Origin: Mesorhizobium loti
Lineage (GTDB): Bacteria; Pseudomonadota; Alphaproteobacteria; Rhizobiales; Rhizobiaceae
Direction: 5' to 3'
Assembly (NCBI RefSeq): GCF_002858745.1
Contig: NZ_PJRO01000008.1
Location: forward strand, 307,056-371,055
DNA: 64,000 nt
The notes beneath the pieces were generated by a model, which was given only the letters and a program-made list of their open reading frames with translations, had not been told where the DNA came from and did not search any database. Below, piece by piece: positions 62,068 to 64,000 of this stretch (position 1 is the stretch's first letter; every line of letters starts with the position of its first letter). The translations under genes and the position numbers were made by a program.

Positions 62068-63042
62068 TTACTCCGCCGCTTCCCGATGTACCTCTATCCC
62101 AGCGAGATATTTTTCCGCTTCGAGCGCCGCCATGCAGCCCATGCCAGCCGCCGTCACCGCCTGGCGGTAGATGTCGTCCGTTACGTCGCCGGCAGCGAAG
62201 ACGCCAGGCACGTCCGTACGTGTCGAGTCCGGTGCCGTCCACAGATAGCCGTTCGACTTGTGCTTCAGCTTGCCGCTGAACAATTCGACCGCCGGCGCAT
62301 GGCCGATCGCCACGAACACGCCGTCTATCTTCAACTGGCTCTCCTGGCCGGTCGCCACGTTGCGCAGCTTCAGCCCTTCGACCGAAGGCGGCAACGGTGT
62401 CTTGCCGGGACGGCCGGTGATCTCATCGACCACGGTATCCCAGATGACGCGGACATTATCCTTTTTCATCAGCCGTTCGCGCAGGATGCGCTCGGACCTG
62501 AATTCGCTGCGACGGTGGATGACGGTCACCGTTTTGGCCAGATTGGAGAGGTAGAGCGCCTCTTCGACCGCGGAATTGCCGCCGCCGACCACCGCGACAT
62601 CCTTGCCGCGATAGAAGAACCCGTCGCAGGTGGCGCACGCCGAAACTCCGAAGCCCATGAAGGTCTGCTCGGAAGGAATACCCAGCCACTTCGCCTGTGC
62701 GCCGGTGGCGATAATCAGCGCGTCTACCGTATAGGTGGTGCCGGAATCTCCCTTGGCCACGAACGGGCGAACATCGAGGTCGACCTCGGTAATGATGTCG
62801 TTGATGATTTCCGTGCCGACATGCTCGGCTTGCTTCAGCATCTCGTTCATCAACCACGGGCCCTGGACCGGGTCGGCAAAGCCAGGGTAGTTTTCGACAT
62901 CCGTGGTGATCATCAACTGGCCACCCTGCTGGAGACCAGCCACCAGCACTGGTTTCAGCATAGCACGGGCGGCATAGATGGCCGCAGTGTAGCCGGCCGG
63001 GCCGGAGCCAATGATGAGAACGGGCGCGTGCTTGACGGTCAT
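62068..63042 (-). CDS. trxB: Thioredoxin reductase
   Basis: This flavoprotein reduces thioredoxin with NADPH. The 324-residue protein has the FAD motif GSGPAGYTAAIYAARA (12-27), the redox-active C136-A-T-C139-D, the NADPH motif VVGGGNSAVEEALYL and the C-terminal FAD motif VFAAGDVTDDIYRQAVTAAG. The start MTVKHAPVL at 63042 is chosen; upstream frame is open but has no ribosome site. It probably forms a unit with lsrB downstream. Confidence 0.95.
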   Translation of the reverse strand: MTVKHAPVLIIGSGPAGYTAAIYAARAMLKPVLVAGLQQGGQLMITTDVENYPGFADPVQGPWLMNEMLKQAEHVGTEIINDIITEVDLDVRPFVAKGDSGTTYTVDALIIATGAQAKWLGIPSEQTFMGFGVSACATCDGFFYRGKDVAVVGGGNSAVEEALYLSNLAKTVTVIHRRSEFRSERILRERLMKKDNVRVIWDTVVDEITGRPGKTPLPPSVEGLKLRNVATGQESQLKIDGVFVAIGHAPAVELFSGKLKHKSNGYLWTAPDSTRTDVPGVFAAGDVTDDIYRQAVTAAGMGCMAALEAEKYLAGIEVHREAAE

Positions 63043-63303
63043 GGAACGGCCTTTTGCGAAAAACGGCCGCGCCAGGCGGCCCAAACGAGCGGCAATTGTT
63101 GCGCGCAATGTAAGTGCTGCCCACTCCGCCAGCAAGGACATGCGACAAGTGTCCCCATAATGCTTGCGCAACCGGTGGAACCCGCAGCCTCATGGTTAAT
63201 CCCTGGTGAATGCCGAAAATTCCGGGTTGGCGGGGATGGCGTGGCTCGCAAACTCGTTTAATGACGTGTTTGCGAAAGATTCTTGCGCAGCGGGCGGAAA
63301 ACC

Positions 63304-63795
63304 ATGCCGATAAAGGCCGATCTCGACGCCATTGACTGGAAGATACTGCGCGAATTGCAGCGCGATGGCCGCATGACCAATGTCGAGCTTTCGCGCCGCG
63401 TCGGCATTTCGGCGCCGCCTTGCCTGCGCCGCGTCAAACGGCTCGAGGAAACCGGCATCATCCGCGGCTATCGTGCCCTGCTCAATGCGCCGGCCCTTGG
63501 CATGGACGTGGTGGCGTTCTGCCTGATCGGCCTGCATCATCAGGCTGACGCGGAATTGAAGGCCTTCGCCGAACGCACCCGCAGCTGGCCAATCGTGCGC
63601 GATGCCTGGATGGTGTCAGGTGAGTCCGATTTCCTGCTGCATTGCGTGACCAGGGATCTGTCAACGTTCCAGAGCTTCGTCATCGAGGAACTGACTTCCA
63701 CGCCGAATGTCGACACGGTGCGCACCGCGCTGACCATCCGCCAGGTAAAAGATGAAGGCCTAGTCGAAATCAGCGCCTTGAACCAAACACAGTAA
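63304..63795 (+). CDS. lrp: Lrp/AsnC-family transcriptional regulator
   Basis: This 163-residue regulator has an N-terminal helix-turn-helix (LDAIDWKILRELQRDGRMTN, VELSRRVGISAPPCLRRVKRLEETGIIRGYRA) and a C-terminal RAM/AsnC effector domain (VVAFCLIGLHHQADAELKAF, VSGESDFLLHCVTRDLSTFQ). It is divergent from trxB, as in other Rhizobiales. The ATG at 63304 gives MPIKADLDAID. It responds to amino acids in the family at large; the ligand here is unknown. Confidence 0.9.
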   Translation: MPIKADLDAIDWKILRELQRDGRMTNVELSRRVGISAPPCLRRVKRLEETGIIRGYRALLNAPALGMDVVAFCLIGLHHQADAELKAFAERTRSWPIVRDAWMVSGESDFLLHCVTRDLSTFQSFVIEELTSTPNVDTVRTALTIRQVKDEGLVEISALNQTQ

Positions 63796-63841
63796 AGGCG
63801 CATGGCTGGACGCAGCCCATTCCGCTTCTAATTTCCCCTTC

Positions 63842-64000
63842 ATGTCTCAGTTCAACACGCCCGTCTCCGCTCTGATCATCTGCAAGAACGAAGTCGACAT
63901 GATTGCCGACTGCCTGCGGAGCGTCGATTTCTGCGCCGAGATCGTCGTGGTGGATTCCGGATCGACGGACGGCACGCTAGAGCGCATTCAGGAGTTCATC
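63842..64000 (+). CDS. Glycosyltransferase family 2 protein, 5' part only
   Basis: Only 53 residues are present before the window ends. They show the GT2 nucleotide-sugar fold start: VSALIICKNEVDMIADCLRS, then VDFCAEIVVVDSGSTDGTLE. The E-N/K-E and D-S-G-S-T-D-x-T pattern matches LPS-core WaaE/KdtX-like transferases. The product and length cannot be judged. Confidence 0.8.
   Translation, partial: MSQFNTPVSALIICKNEVDMIADCLRSVDFCAEIVVVDSGSTDGTLERIQEFI

Overview
The window looks like chromosomal DNA of a Rhizobiales alphaproteobacterium, most likely a Phyllobacteriaceae / Mesorhizobium-type organism. The reasons are high GC, an alphaproteobacterial carB with internal insertions, carA and carB lying far apart, an Omp2b/RopA-type porin, a DUF982 protein, the lrp / trxB / lsrB neighbourhood with an AbcR-like small RNA beside it, and many short intergenic palindromic repeats of the kind common in Mesorhizobium. 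No rRNA, tRNA, CRISPR array, integrase or transposase was recognised.

Layout. 0-3.5 kb: rpoD (cut by the window start) and dnaG, both on the minus strand. 3.5-17.4 kb: an RcnB-like protein, a Na/Pi cotransporter, MFS and methyltransferase genes, a GbsR-like regulator, a complete TRAP transporter operon, an acetyltransferase, a polysaccharide deacetylase, a YCII protein with an ECF sigma factor, a YqeY protein and carA. 17.4-45 kb: a long, mostly accessory stretch between carA and carB. It holds transporters with local regulators (mntR/mntH, ArsR/MFS, TetR/oxidoreductase), an orphan iron-type binding protein, an OmpA protein, a signal-less binding protein with a membrane protein, a two-component system, MarR, a porin, small unknown proteins, a TPR protein and a subtilase. 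45-57 kb: carB, detoxification and repair genes (GFA, GNAT, lytic transglycosylase, ogt, two GSTs), cspA, an EAL protein, aspartate aminotransferase and a cupin. 57-64 kb: an EF-G paralogue, an AbcR-like sRNA, a methyltransferase, lsrB, trxB, lrp and the start of a glycosyltransferase.

How it works together. Several divergent regulator/target pairs have visible candidate operators between them: paired 26-bp sites for ArsR, a 41-bp inverted repeat for TetR, a MntR-type box before mntH, and an inverted repeat over the start of the GbsR-like gene. The most informative regulatory neighbourhood is lsrB (vtlR) with the AbcR-like RNA, because in related bacteria this LysR regulator controls AbcR RNAs that repress ABC-transporter binding-protein mRNAs. 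Eight copies of one composite palindromic repeat and two of another lie between genes. Several sit exactly at gene ends and supply the stop codon or last residues of the upstream gene. Small unknown genes, including two paralogues of one uncharacterised family, cluster next to these repeats.
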